Shown: piece by piece, positions 8,886 through 17,319 of the stretch | How positions within the stretch are numbered: the stretch's first letter is position 1 | Layout of the letters: every line of letters begins with the position of its first letter | Origin: Actinomycetota bacterium | Lineage (GTDB): Bacteria > Actinomycetota > Acidimicrobiia > Acidimicrobiales > Ilumatobacteraceae | Reading direction: 5' to 3' | Length of the DNA: 44,232 nucleotides | NCBI GenBank assembly: GCA_026393575.1 | Contig: JAPKZX010000072.1 | Span: 1 to 44,232, forward strand | Made by a program: the position numbers and the translations under genes | The notes under the pieces: generated by a model | What the model saw: only the letters and a program-made list of their open reading frames with translations | Told to the model about the DNA's origin: nothing | Database searches by the model: none

Positions 8886-9250
8886 ATAAGTTTCGATAAT
8901 GCAACTGCCACAGCAACTGTCACTGCGTTCATAGCGATCATGGTCGTAATGAACCATTTCGTTTGCTCGTGAAGTCTTTTTTCTAGCGTTGTTTCAAAAC
9001 TCAACTGAAGAGCTTGTATGTCGGCCTTGAACTCGTCACGTAGGTGTTGCAAGTCAGTTTTGGTAGCGACACGGAGACTATGAATCTCGGCCTTGAGTTC
9101 ATCGCGTAGGTGTTGCAAGTCAGTTTTGGTAGCAACGTCGGCCCAGCCGACAGGAGGAAGTAGTTCCATAAGAGTGTCTGCTGCCTCCTCGCTCAGAATC
9201 TGACCTATCGCGGTCCGTAATTGAAATCTAGACGCTTCTGTAATGCTCAT
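8882..9250 (-). CDS. Coiled-coil protein with C-terminal membrane anchor (CCDC90/DUF1640-like)
   Basis: The 122-residue protein starts with a conserved-looking block ending in LMELLPPVGWADVATKTDL. It then has two near-identical 22-residue units (about 42-63 and 64-85, both opening VATKTDLQHLRDE), predicted coiled coil, and one hydrophobic helix at the C terminus (about 97-119). This layout resembles the CCDC90/DUF1640 family and hypothetical proteins common in Acidimicrobiia. Function is unknown; a membrane-tethered coiled coil that oligomerises is a reasonable guess. The gene converges on dusB and diverges from maf with 35 bases between start codons. Confidence 0.7.
   Translation of the reverse strand: MSITEASRFQLRTAIGQILSEEAADTLMELLPPVGWADVATKTDLQHLRDELKAEIHSLRVATKTDLQHLRDEFKADIQALQLSFETTLEKRLHEQTKWFITTMIAMNAVTVAVAVALSKLI
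9021..9133. repeat. Tandem 66-bp direct duplication inside the coiled-coil gene
   Basis: Segments 9021-9067 and 9087-9133 are near-identical at a 66-base offset. A 29-base core (9039-9067 and 9105-9133) is exactly identical. 66 bases is 22 codons, so the duplication keeps the frame and lengthens the coiled coil by one 22-residue unit. Confidence 0.9.
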
Positions 9251-9273
9251 GTCAAGGATGTGTGCTGGCGTCG

Positions 9274-9279
9274 TAGAGT
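9274..9279 (+). promoter_or_regulatory. Putative -10 element of maf (leaderless)
   Basis: TAGAGT ends 6 bases before the ATG at 9286. The AGGA directly abutting the ATG is too close to serve as a Shine-Dalgarno sequence, so leaderless initiation fits better. Confidence 0.5.
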
Positions 9280-9285
9280 TCAGGA

Positions 9286-9885
9286 ATGGCCACTGACCTC
9301 ACCATCGTGCTTGCATCGCGTTCTCCACGCCGTGTTGAGTTGTTGCACCGCCTCGTCTCTGACTTCATCGTGATACCGGCCGATCTTGATGAAACTCCCC
9401 ATCCGCAGGAAGACCCGGTTGCATACGTGCAACGTCTTGCCCTACAAAAAGCACGGGACGTATATTTGGCAAGCGAGGCAACGTCCGTTGTGGTTGGTGC
9501 AGATACAACTGTTGATCTGAATGGCGACATTCTCGGTCAACCAATAGATGACGACGACGCCCGACGCATGCTGCAGCTTCTTAGCGGTACCACTCATCGG
9601 GTGCATACCGGCGTGGCAGTGGTGAGCAATCGTGGGGAACAGATCAAGGTCGTCAGTTCAGACGTGACCATCATGCCCATCTCACCTCAGATGCTGGACT
9701 GGTATATTGGCACGGGTGAATCGGCCGGCAAGGCGGGTTCATATGCCATTCAGGGCCATGGCAGTGCCTTGGTGACCTCGTCAACTGGGTCCATGTCCAA
9801 CATCGTGGGCCTTCCCCTGGCCGAAACTGCCACATTGCTGGCCTCAGCCGGGGTAGAAGTAGCCCCATCTGCGCACGAGATATAG
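9286..9885 (+). CDS. maf: Maf-like nucleoside triphosphate pyrophosphatase
   Basis: House-cleaning enzyme of 199 residues that hydrolyses canonical or modified dNTP/UTP to monophosphates; family members affect septum formation. The N-terminal motif LASRSPRRVELL, the central VVGADTTVDLNGDILGQP block and the GKAGSYAIQG block are diagnostic. Whether the substrate is dTTP/UTP or m7GTP cannot be fixed from the sequence alone. No Shine-Dalgarno sequence; a -10-like hexamer sits just upstream. groES follows after 128 bases with its own promoter. Confidence 0.9.
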   Translation: MATDLTIVLASRSPRRVELLHRLVSDFIVIPADLDETPHPQEDPVAYVQRLALQKARDVYLASEATSVVVGADTTVDLNGDILGQPIDDDDARRMLQLLSGTTHRVHTGVAVVSNRGEQIKVVSSDVTIMPISPQMLDWYIGTGESAGKAGSYAIQGHGSALVTSSTGSMSNIVGLPLAETATLLASAGVEVAPSAHEI

Positions 9886-9893
9886 CTCCACGG

Positions 9894-9923
9894 TTGCCGT
9901 TCCTGGCCTGAAGTCCGTATCAT
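9894..9923 (+). promoter_or_regulatory. Putative groESL promoter
   Basis: TATCAT (9918-9923) is a good -10 hexamer, with TTGCCG (9894-9899) 18 bases upstream as a possible -35. The CIRCE operator starts on the last base of the -10, the normal arrangement for HrcA-repressed chaperonin promoters. Confidence 0.55.
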
Positions 9924-9949
9924 TAGCAGTCGCACTCCTAGAGTGCTAA
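9923..9949 (+). promoter_or_regulatory. CIRCE operator (HrcA binding site)
   Basis: TTAGCAGTC, nine bases, GAGTGCTAA. The consensus is TTAGCACTC-N9-GAGTGCTAA, so there is one mismatch in the left arm. It lies 64 bases before groES and overlaps the likely transcription start, predicting heat-inducible repression by HrcA (hrcA itself is not in the window). Confidence 0.88.
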
Positions 9950-10013
9950 CCCCGAGTTGGGTCCCCCTGCTCGGGTCAATATCTGCTCACAGCCGATTTC
10001 TCGGAGGAACATC

Positions 10014-11947
<1,934 letters not shown>

Positions 11948-12000
11948 TTCCGATTTCGGAATAAACACATCCTTGGGTCGGTTGTACCCAGAGCCTCCCG

Positions 12001-12039
12001 TTGATGGCCCGGACCGAATGGTCCGGGCCATCAATCTTT
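12001..12039 (+). terminator. Terminator hairpin after groEL
   Basis: A perfect 15-bp stem (12001-12015 with 12020-12034) closes a GAAT loop. The following TCTTT is only a weak U tract. The rest of the 111-base gap between groEL and the next gene holds only a 5-bp hairpin at 11949-11960 and the next gene's -10-like box. Confidence 0.8.
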
Positions 12040-12046
12040 CAGCGCC

Positions 12047-12052
12047 TACGGT
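12047..12052 (+). promoter_or_regulatory. Putative -10 element (leaderless) of the gene at 12059
   Basis: TACGGT ends 6 bases before the ATG at 12059 and begins just 13 bases after the groEL terminator stem. There is no Shine-Dalgarno sequence. Confidence 0.5.
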
Positions 12053-12058
12053 GTAGGT

Positions 12059-12415
12059 ATGCAGAAACGTTGGACCGGAGTGTGGGTCTTTCAATTACTT
12101 GAATACGCAGTCGCTCTGATGCTGGCCTCGTATGCAACTCGAGCTGTAGAACCAATTGTGCCGGCCTTAGTTGCTGGCGCAGTCTTGCTTAATGCGGCTC
12201 TGTTCGATGGGCCATTGTCTGCGTTTCGTGTCTTCAACACAGCAACGCATCGCGCCCTAGGCATCTTTCTTGGTCTGGGTATCATCGTCATTGCATTTCT
12301 TGGAAGCCTGGACATGACGAATCGCGCAACACTTATCTTGACTGGGGTGGCAGAGGTGTTCATCTCGGTACGCTTTGGGTATGGCATTCGAACGACCAGT
12401 AGCAGATCTAAATAA
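12059..12415 (+). CDS. Small multi-pass membrane protein, function unknown
   Basis: The 118-residue protein is mostly hydrophobic, with about four predicted membrane segments (roughly 9-27, 31-49, 63-82 with a polar break, and 88-106) and a short basic C terminus. I do not recognise a family. Its 3' end overlaps the next small gene by 35 bases in another frame, so the two, with the Nudix gene, probably form one transcription unit. A -10-like hexamer directly upstream suggests leaderless translation. Confidence 0.6.
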   Translation: MQKRWTGVWVFQLLEYAVALMLASYATRAVEPIVPALVAGAVLLNAALFDGPLSAFRVFNTATHRALGIFLGLGIIVIAFLGSLDMTNRATLILTGVAEVFISVRFGYGIRTTSSRSK

Positions 12416-12551
12416 GTTGATTGCAGCTTGGGAATTATGGGAAAAAGGTGAAGAGATGCCAGGTCGCATTCTCGCCAATCTCAAAACCGCTGGTATGGCA
12501 GAAGTGCTTGCACAGTTGAAGGCGTCTGGGTGGACGCCAACTGAATCGTGA
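12381..12551 (+). CDS. Small conserved-looking protein (56 residues) coupled to the Nudix hydrolase
   Basis: A short frame opening [17 protein letters not shown] and continuing EGEEMPGRI-like sequence (actual residues [19 protein letters not shown] at 20-38) ends in TGWTP-type polar sequence (SGWTPTES). Its stop overlaps the GTG of the Nudix gene by four bases (GTGA at 12548-12551), the same coupling seen between other real genes here. The sequence is amphipathic with leucines and charged residues in alternation, as in a real folded small protein. I associate similar small proteins with Nudix neighbours in Acidimicrobiia, but no function is known. Confidence 0.65.
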   Translation: MAFERPVADLNKLIAAWELWEKGEEMPGRILANLKTAGMAEVLAQLKASGWTPTES

Positions 12552-13237
12552 CCCATCGCCGCGGTGGTGCTCAGCACATCCCGCGTCCAGATGATTGGCG
12601 TATCGGAGATGCGCCGCACTGGGAGTCACTCGATCTTTCAGTACTTCACGACATTGACGAAATAGAACGTCGTCTCGTGATGCACACGAACGAAACCGTG
12701 CAGCCCAATGACGAACTCGATCAAGAGTGGGTTACTGAAGCGCGTGCAGCTGCAGTTCTTGTTCCGTTGATGCTGGTGAACAAGGTGCCTTCTGTTTTGC
12801 TCACGCGCCGGGCAGATCATTTGCGTAGTCACGCCGGCGAAGTGTCTTTCCCCGGTGGGCGTATGGAAGAAGGCGAACTTCCTCATCACACCGCAATTCG
12901 TGAGGCATACGAAGAGGTTTCTCTTCCCATTCAGATGGTCAATGTGTTGGGCACGATGCAGCCAATCACAACGTTCGTCAGTAACAGCCACATCACGCCC
13001 GTGTTGGCACGAATTGATGGCGAGCCACTTCTTGAAGGCGATATTGGTGAAGTGGCACGCGTGTTCACTGTTCCACTTATTGAACTAACGCGCCCAGACA
13101 CATACAGAAGTGAATGGTGGTCAACACCTCGAGGCGATATCAACCTTCACTTTTTTGAATTAGACGATGAAACCATCTGGGGTGCTACTGGTCGTCTGTT
13201 GTATCAGTTACTCACTGTGGTGACGGCAAAGAACTAA
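12548..13237 (+). CDS. Nudix hydrolase, coenzyme A diphosphatase type
   Basis: The Nudix box [22 protein letters not shown] (written in parts: GG..., E at the centre, REAYEEV at the end) is intact. The preceding [21 protein letters not shown] region matches the UPF0035 signature of CoA pyrophosphatases (NudL, Pcd1p), which split CoA or oxidised CoA into phosphopantetheine and 3',5'-ADP. Length is 229 residues. The GTG start is coupled to the 56-residue gene. The stop overlaps the convergent phospholipase gene by four bases. Confidence 0.85.
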   Translation: MTHRRGGAQHIPRPDDWRIGDAPHWESLDLSVLHDIDEIERRLVMHTNETVQPNDELDQEWVTEARAAAVLVPLMLVNKVPSVLLTRRADHLRSHAGEVSFPGGRMEEGELPHHTAIREAYEEVSLPIQMVNVLGTMQPITTFVSNSHITPVLARIDGEPLLEGDIGEVARVFTVPLIELTRPDTYRSEWWSTPRGDINLHFFELDDETIWGATGRLLYQLLTVVTAKN

Positions 13238-13668
13238 GGGCCTGCATAAGTTCGCACGAACCGATAGAAGGTTTGTGCCCACAACGTGCATGATGCCCGC
13301 ACTACTCGCGGTCGACGCGCGCAATCGGCGTGCATGTCTTTCAGAAATACTGCATCAACTCGTGCTCGCAGTGCAGAAGTCCATTTCGTTCCATTGTCGA
13401 GGCGTGAATAGTTGCGATATCCAAAGTCGTGACGACGACATGCGTTACGAAAATCAAAAGTCCTTCCAGTACTTTCAATAATGGGTGCTGAACAGCCGTC
13501 TGAACTCCAGTCGAGGCGTGCGTCACGTGTAGGGGAATCAGCAGTACTGATGAACGTTGCGAGCGGTGTACGAAAGACAAAAGTTTCGATTTGGGCCCGT
13601 GGCGAGGGCGGGGAGAAGAGGGCCACCGATAATCCCGCAGTGGCAACGAGTGAATACATGAAAGCCAT
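13234..13668 (-). CDS. Secreted prokaryotic phospholipase A2
   Basis: The 144-residue protein opens with a signal peptide (hydrophobic core about 4-19, likely cleavage near residues 24-26). The core [13 protein letters not shown] (75-87) carries the His80-Asp81 catalytic/calcium pair of the bacterial PLA2 family, related to the Streptomyces violaceoruber enzyme. Cys59, Cys77, Cys116 and Cys127 could form two disulfides. The expected reaction is release of the sn-2 fatty acid from phospholipids outside the cell. AAGGAGG five bases before the ATG is the strongest Shine-Dalgarno sequence in the window. It lies 52 bases after ribH on the same strand and may be read from the rib transcript. Confidence 0.82.
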   Translation of the reverse strand: MAFMYSLVATAGLSVALFSPPSPRAQIETFVFRTPLATFISTADSPTRDARLDWSSDGCSAPIIESTGRTFDFRNACRRHDFGYRNYSRLDNGTKWTSALRARVDAVFLKDMHADCARRPRVVRASCTLWAQTFYRFVRTYAGP

Positions 13669-13676
13669 GCGAACCT

Positions 13677-13700
13677 CCTTCGCATACTTGTGTGCGAAGG
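13677..13700 (-). promoter_or_regulatory. Hairpin covering the phospholipase Shine-Dalgarno sequence
   Basis: On the minus strand CCTTCGCA (13700-13693) pairs perfectly with TGCGAAGG (13684-13677) around an 8-base loop. The 3' arm contains the first four bases of the AAGGAGG Shine-Dalgarno sequence (13680-13674). It could reduce translation of the phospholipase or act as a weak terminator after ribH; there is no U tract. Confidence 0.55.
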
Positions 13701-13720
13701 ACTATGTCAGTGGGAACTAT

Positions 13721-14203
13721 TTAGCCACGAAGTTTTTTGACGAGAAGTGCCATCTCCACGGCACCGATTGCAGCTTCATCGCCTTTGTTATCAATTCCAG
13801 GGCCACTGCGATCTATTGCTTGTTGTTCGGTGTTTAAAGTCAACACTCCAAACATCACAGGCACGCCAGTGGTCATTTGGGCATCAAGGATTCCTTGGGT
13901 AGCGGCTTCACAGACATACTCAAAATGAGGCGTATCGCCACGAATAACGGTGCCCAAACAAATGACTGCATCTACTGTTCCGCTTTGCGCCAAAACTTTG
14001 GCGGCAAGGGGCACTTCGAATGCGCCAGGCACCCAGTGCTCGACGATGTCGTTGTCGAGCACTCCACAACGCTCTAACCCACGTAGTGCACCGTCACGCA
14101 AGTTGGTGACAATGTGGTCGTTAAACCTCGCTGAGACAATTCCGATGCGTAATCCTTCACCATGTAGTTCAGGAACTGCGCCGCCAGATCCGGCTCGTGT
14201 CAT
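13721..14203 (-). CDS. ribH: 6,7-dimethyl-8-ribityllumazine synthase
   Basis: Lumazine synthase of 160 residues condenses the ribityl-aminopyrimidine with dihydroxybutanone phosphate, the penultimate step to riboflavin. The SARFNDHI block (24-31), the PGAFEVP block (59-65) and the catalytic His93 in RGDTPHFEYV are all present. The start overlaps the ribBA stop by 4 bases. It is the last recognisable riboflavin gene of the operon. Confidence 0.95.
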   Translation of the reverse strand: MTRAGSGGAVPELHGEGLRIGIVSARFNDHIVTNLRDGALRGLERCGVLDNDIVEHWVPGAFEVPLAAKVLAQSGTVDAVICLGTVIRGDTPHFEYVCEAATQGILDAQMTTGVPVMFGVLTLNTEQQAIDRSGPGIDNKGDEAAIGAVEMALLVKKLRG

Positions 14204-15435
14204 TTTCCTTCTCCTTTGCCATCGTGCATGTCAATGTGATGTCCCATGCGTTCACGCTTTGTGCGCAAATACGCTTCGTTTTCAGGTGTGGGCACAGTGT
14301 TAAGCGCAACACGTTCAACTACAGACAAACCGTACCCACCGAGCCCACCATATTTGGCAGGGTTGTTAGTCATGAGGCGTAACTGACGCACGCCGAGGTC
14401 GGCCAGTATTTGTGCGCCAATTCCGTATTCGCGACTATCGACGGGCAGACCAAGTTCAGTGTTTGCGTCAACCGTGTCGAAGCCTTCATCTTGCAATGAG
14501 TACGCACGGATCTTGTGTCCGATACCAATGCCGCGACCTTCGTGTCCGCGGAGATACACAATGACTCCTGCGCCGGCTTCGTCCACCATTTCCATGGCCG
14601 TTGCTAACTGTGGCCCACAATCGCATCGACGTGATCCGAAAACGTCTCCAGTGAGGCACTCGCTGTGTACTCGCACGAGTATTGGTGCGTCGCCTGTGAC
14701 GTCGCCCTTCACAAATGCAAGGTGTTCAATGTTGTCGATCGTGCTCTTGTAAGCGACACATGTAAAGGAACCAAATTCGGTAGGAACTGTTGCCTCGCCC
14801 ATACGTTCTACCAAGCGCTCATTGTGGCGTCGATATTCAATGAGTTGTGCAATGGACGACAACAACAAGTTGTGTTCAGCACAGAATTTACGCAGACCAG
14901 GGAGGCGCATCATGGTGCCGTCATCGTTTTGAATTTCACAAATGATGGCTGCTGGCTCACAACCTGCCAAACGTGCAAGGTCAACACCGGCCTCGGTGTG
15001 GCCCGCGCGCTTCAGCACCCCACCATTACGCGCACGCAAGGGGAATATGTGACCAGGGCGTGCAAATGATTGAAACGACAAACTGGGGTCTGCGAGTGCG
15101 CGCAATGTTGCTGCGCGATCGGCAGCACTAATACCAGTAGTTGTTCCTTCAATAAGGTCGACCGTGTCGGTGAATGCGGTGCGCTGACTCTCGGTGTTTT
15201 GTTCCACCATGAGAGGCAAACGCAATTCATCACAACGCTCATCTGTGAGTGGTGCACACACAACGCCAGTGGAGTAACGCACAATAAATGCAAGCTTTTC
15301 AGCGGTGGCAAACTCGGCTGCCATGATGAAGTCGCCTTCGTTCTCACGGTCTTCGTCGTCCACCATGACGACAATTTCGCCACGAGCCATTGCTGCAATG
15401 ACATCTTCAATAGGTGCAAGTGGGGAGTCACTCAT
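14200..15435 (-). CDS. ribBA: Bifunctional 3,4-dihydroxy-2-butanone-4-phosphate synthase / GTP cyclohydrolase II
   Basis: Both entry reactions of riboflavin synthesis are in one 411-residue protein. The N-terminal domain (about 1-205) has the acidic metal-binding DDEDRENEGD motif. The C-terminal cyclohydrolase II domain has the zinc cysteines in HSECLTGDVFGSRRCDCG (C at the start and both at the end) and the RGHEGRGIG block. The ATG at 15435 overlaps the ribD stop by 4 bases and begins MSDSPLAP; an upstream start at 15516 would lie within ribD and is rejected. Confidence 0.94.
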   Translation of the reverse strand: MSDSPLAPIEDVIAAMARGEIVVMVDDEDRENEGDFIMAAEFATAEKLAFIVRYSTGVVCAPLTDERCDELRLPLMVEQNTESQRTAFTDTVDLIEGTTTGISAADRAATLRALADPSLSFQSFARPGHIFPLRARNGGVLKRAGHTEAGVDLARLAGCEPAAIICEIQNDDGTMMRLPGLRKFCAEHNLLLSSIAQLIEYRRHNERLVERMGEATVPTEFGSFTCVAYKSTIDNIEHLAFVKGDVTGDAPILVRVHSECLTGDVFGSRRCDCGPQLATAMEMVDEAGAGVIVYLRGHEGRGIGIGHKIRAYSLQDEGFDTVDANTELGLPVDSREYGIGAQILADLGVRQLRLMTNNPAKYGGLGGYGLSVVERVALNTVPTPENEAYLRTKRERMGHHIDMHDGKGEGK

Positions 15436-16439
15436 GATGCTTCTACTTTCTTTCGTATGGGTTCCATAACGATCTCTAGGTCTGCGCCAAGCGCAGTGGC
15501 CGATACCAGATGGCAATCGGTGAGGGGCAGTGGTTCGTCTCCGGCAAATACTCCGGGTGCGTTGTCGCTTCCACTCACTATTGGAGCAATGTGGAAGACA
15601 TAACGATTGATGAGGTGTTGTTCGTGAAATGCAGTCGCAATTGTTGCCCCACCTTCCACCATCAACTGGATCACGCCTTGGCTGCCAAGTGAATCAAGAA
15701 GGTCGTCGAGCGGACCGTTCCATACTTCACAAGGCTGCACTTTTGCTGTTGCAGGTACTGAGCCACTGCGCGACAACACAATGCGACGAGGAGACTTTCC
15801 GTCAACATGGCGAACGGTGAGTTCAGGATTGTCTGCTGCAATAGTTCCATAGCCAACGACAATGGCGTCGCTCTCTGCGCGCAACTGATGCACGCGCACT
15901 CGTGCCTCTTCGCCTGTAATCCAACGCGGTCCGTTCGGTATTGCAGTGCGCGCATCAAGAGTGGTTGCCATTTTCAGCATCACGAACGCACGACCTGTGC
16001 GTCGGTGATGTAAATACGGCGCCAGTTGTTCAGTTACTTCGTTAGCCAGAACATCTGTGATGACTTCAATGCCTGCTGCACGTAATGCATCAAATCCACT
16101 GCCGGCAACGTGTTCATCAGGATCAGAAATTGCAGAAACAACACGTGTAATGCCTGCGGAGATAATTGCTTCGGTGCACGGCCCAGTGCGGCCAGTATGC
16201 GAGCACGGTTCAAGTGTGGAATACAAGGTGGCACCACGAATATCAGCGCCAGCTTCACGAGCAGAATTCAACGCAACAATTTCAGCGTGCGGACCACCTG
16301 GTGGTTGCGTGGCACCTTCGTACACAGTTCCATCAACACACACAATGACAGCACCCACCCATGGATTGGGTCGCGCATGTATGCGCGCGGTCTCAGCCAT
16401 ATGCATGGCACGGCGCATGAGCGCCTCGTAGTTAGTCAT
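15432..16439 (-). CDS. ribD: Bifunctional diaminohydroxyphosphoribosylaminopyrimidine deaminase / 5-amino-6-(5-phosphoribosylamino)uracil reductase
   Basis: Second and third steps of riboflavin synthesis, 335 residues. The deaminase domain carries NPWVGAVIV, the zinc/catalytic HAE, and PCSHTGRTGPC. The reductase domain follows from about residue 145, with LKMATTLDAR and MVEGGATIATAF. First gene of the operon, immediately behind an FMN riboswitch; AAGGA (16450-16446) lies six bases before the ATG. No riboflavin synthase alpha chain (ribE) lies between ribD and ribBA as it often does in related operons. Confidence 0.94.
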   Translation of the reverse strand: MTNYEALMRRAMHMAETARIHARPNPWVGAVIVCVDGTVYEGATQPPGGPHAEIVALNSAREAGADIRGATLYSTLEPCSHTGRTGPCTEAIISAGITRVVSAISDPDEHVAGSGFDALRAAGIEVITDVLANEVTEQLAPYLHHRRTGRAFVMLKMATTLDARTAIPNGPRWITGEEARVRVHQLRAESDAIVVGYGTIAADNPELTVRHVDGKSPRRIVLSRSGSVPATAKVQPCEVWNGPLDDLLDSLGSQGVIQLMVEGGATIATAFHEQHLINRYVFHIAPIVSGSDNAPGVFAGDEPLPLTDCHLVSATALGADLEIVMEPIRKKVEAS

Positions 16440-16446
16440 GTTGTGT

Positions 16447-16568
16447 CCTTGCTCCCATCCGGACTGTTACCGTCGGCCTCAGAATCTCACTGAGTCGGCC
16501 CTCGTACCGAAGTACGAGGGTTCGCGGGCTATACCGCCGGTCGGGACTTTCACCCAAACCCTGCAAGG
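16447..16568 (-). promoter_or_regulatory. FMN riboswitch (RFN element)
   Basis: Read on the minus strand, the conserved segments GGGTGAAAGTCCCGACCGG, CGGTATAGCCCGCGA and GCCGACGGTAACAGTCCGGAT appear in order. A variable hairpin CCCTCGTACttcgGTACGAGGG lies between them. P1 is CCTTGC (16568-16563) with GCAAGG (16452-16447). The 3' arm of P1 overlaps the ribD Shine-Dalgarno AAGGA, so FMN binding should hide the ribosome binding site directly. No terminator with a U tract is visible. Confidence 0.95.
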
Positions 16569-16612
16569 GGTGTTTTGTGTACGTGAGGGACGAATTTCCC
16601 TCGCCTCAAAGG

Positions 16613-17206
16613 CTACGCCTCGGGATACTTGGCCAACAACCCGACGACACGACGCCACAACTGCATGACAGGGGCAATATCTTTCATGTCGTTCATTCCC
16701 AAGATGGGGGCAAAGGTGCCAGCGCCGAGGCCAATAGAAATGGCTTGGATGGCGGCTTCACGGGCAATAGATGGATCGATGTGTTCCACCTCTATATAAC
16801 GAGTAGTGAGGGCTTCCAGAATCGGCATGTTGTCAAACAGTGAGCCAGTTTCAACTCCTTCAAGGTCCAGCCAGAGCACGAGTCGTACCATTGAGATCAC
16901 TTCTGGGTCAAAGAAGTTGATGGCTGGCGTGCCTGGCACGGCATCTTGAACCCCTTGAGCCAATATGAGGAATTGTTGCTTCACAACAGCAAGGAGCAGT
17001 TCGTTTTTCCCACCAAACCACGTGTGGACAAAACCATGGTTCACATCTGCAAGGGCTGCGATATCGCGGACTCCCACCTCGGAGAACGGCTTTTCCTGAA
17101 TGAGTTGCTTGGCGGCCTTAATCAGGCGTTGTTCACCCTCGGCTCGGGAAATGGGTGATCGACGCTTCGCGGCCGGTTTCTTTGTCACTGTTTTTTTGGC
17201 GACCAT
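16613..17206 (-). CDS. TetR family transcriptional regulator
   Basis: The likely start at 17206 (MVAKKTVTKK) gives 197 residues; 16 further residues up to 17254 are possible but not conserved-looking. A Lys/Arg-rich N-terminal tail precedes the TetR helix-turn-helix (RLIKAAKQLI ... VGVRDIAALADVNHGFVHTWFGGKNELL). The C-terminal half is the ligand/dimer domain and gives no ligand clue. It diverges from the large surface protein at 17320, with a palindrome between them, so it may regulate that gene and itself. Either AAGG or TAAGGT (17219-17214, 7 bases before the ATG) may mark the start. Confidence 0.85.
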   Translation of the reverse strand: MVAKKTVTKKPAAKRRSPISRAEGEQRLIKAAKQLIQEKPFSEVGVRDIAALADVNHGFVHTWFGGKNELLLAVVKQQFLILAQGVQDAVPGTPAINFFDPEVISMVRLVLWLDLEGVETGSLFDNMPILEALTTRYIEVEHIDPSIAREAAIQAISIGLGAGTFAPILGMNDMKDIAPVMQLWRRVVGLLAKYPEA

Positions 17207-17282
17207 GAAATCAACCTTATTCCTAATTTCTATAGATCGACTGTTCAGCATCAATTCATCGAGAATCTGCAGTTCTGATGGT

Positions 17283-17299
17283 AACAGTTTCCGACTGTT
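17283..17299. promoter_or_regulatory. Candidate TetR operator palindrome
   Basis: AACAGT, five bases, ACTGTT: a perfect 6-bp inverted repeat in the -35 region of the gene at 17320. A further half site ACTGTT occurs at 17240-17245 in the same divergent gap. Assignment to the TetR protein rests on position only. Confidence 0.4.
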
Positions 17300-17304
17300 G
17301 ATGT

Positions 17305-17310
17305 TAGTGT
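17305..17310 (+). promoter_or_regulatory. Putative -10 element of the surface-protein gene
   Basis: TAGTGT ends 9 bases before the ATG at 17320; no Shine-Dalgarno sequence lies between. The same hexamer, with 10-base spacing, precedes guaA. Confidence 0.4.
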
Positions 17311-17319
17311 CGAGTCACT

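Noticed and set aside
9021-9133. CRISPR-like repeat
   Set aside because: There are only two units, without unique spacers, and the repeat is inside a coding frame with period 66 bases (22 codons).
16583-16604. Hairpin between TetR and the riboswitch as a terminator
   Set aside because: The stem is about 8 bp, including a wobble pair, but lacks a U tract. It may help end TetR transcription but is not firm enough to list.
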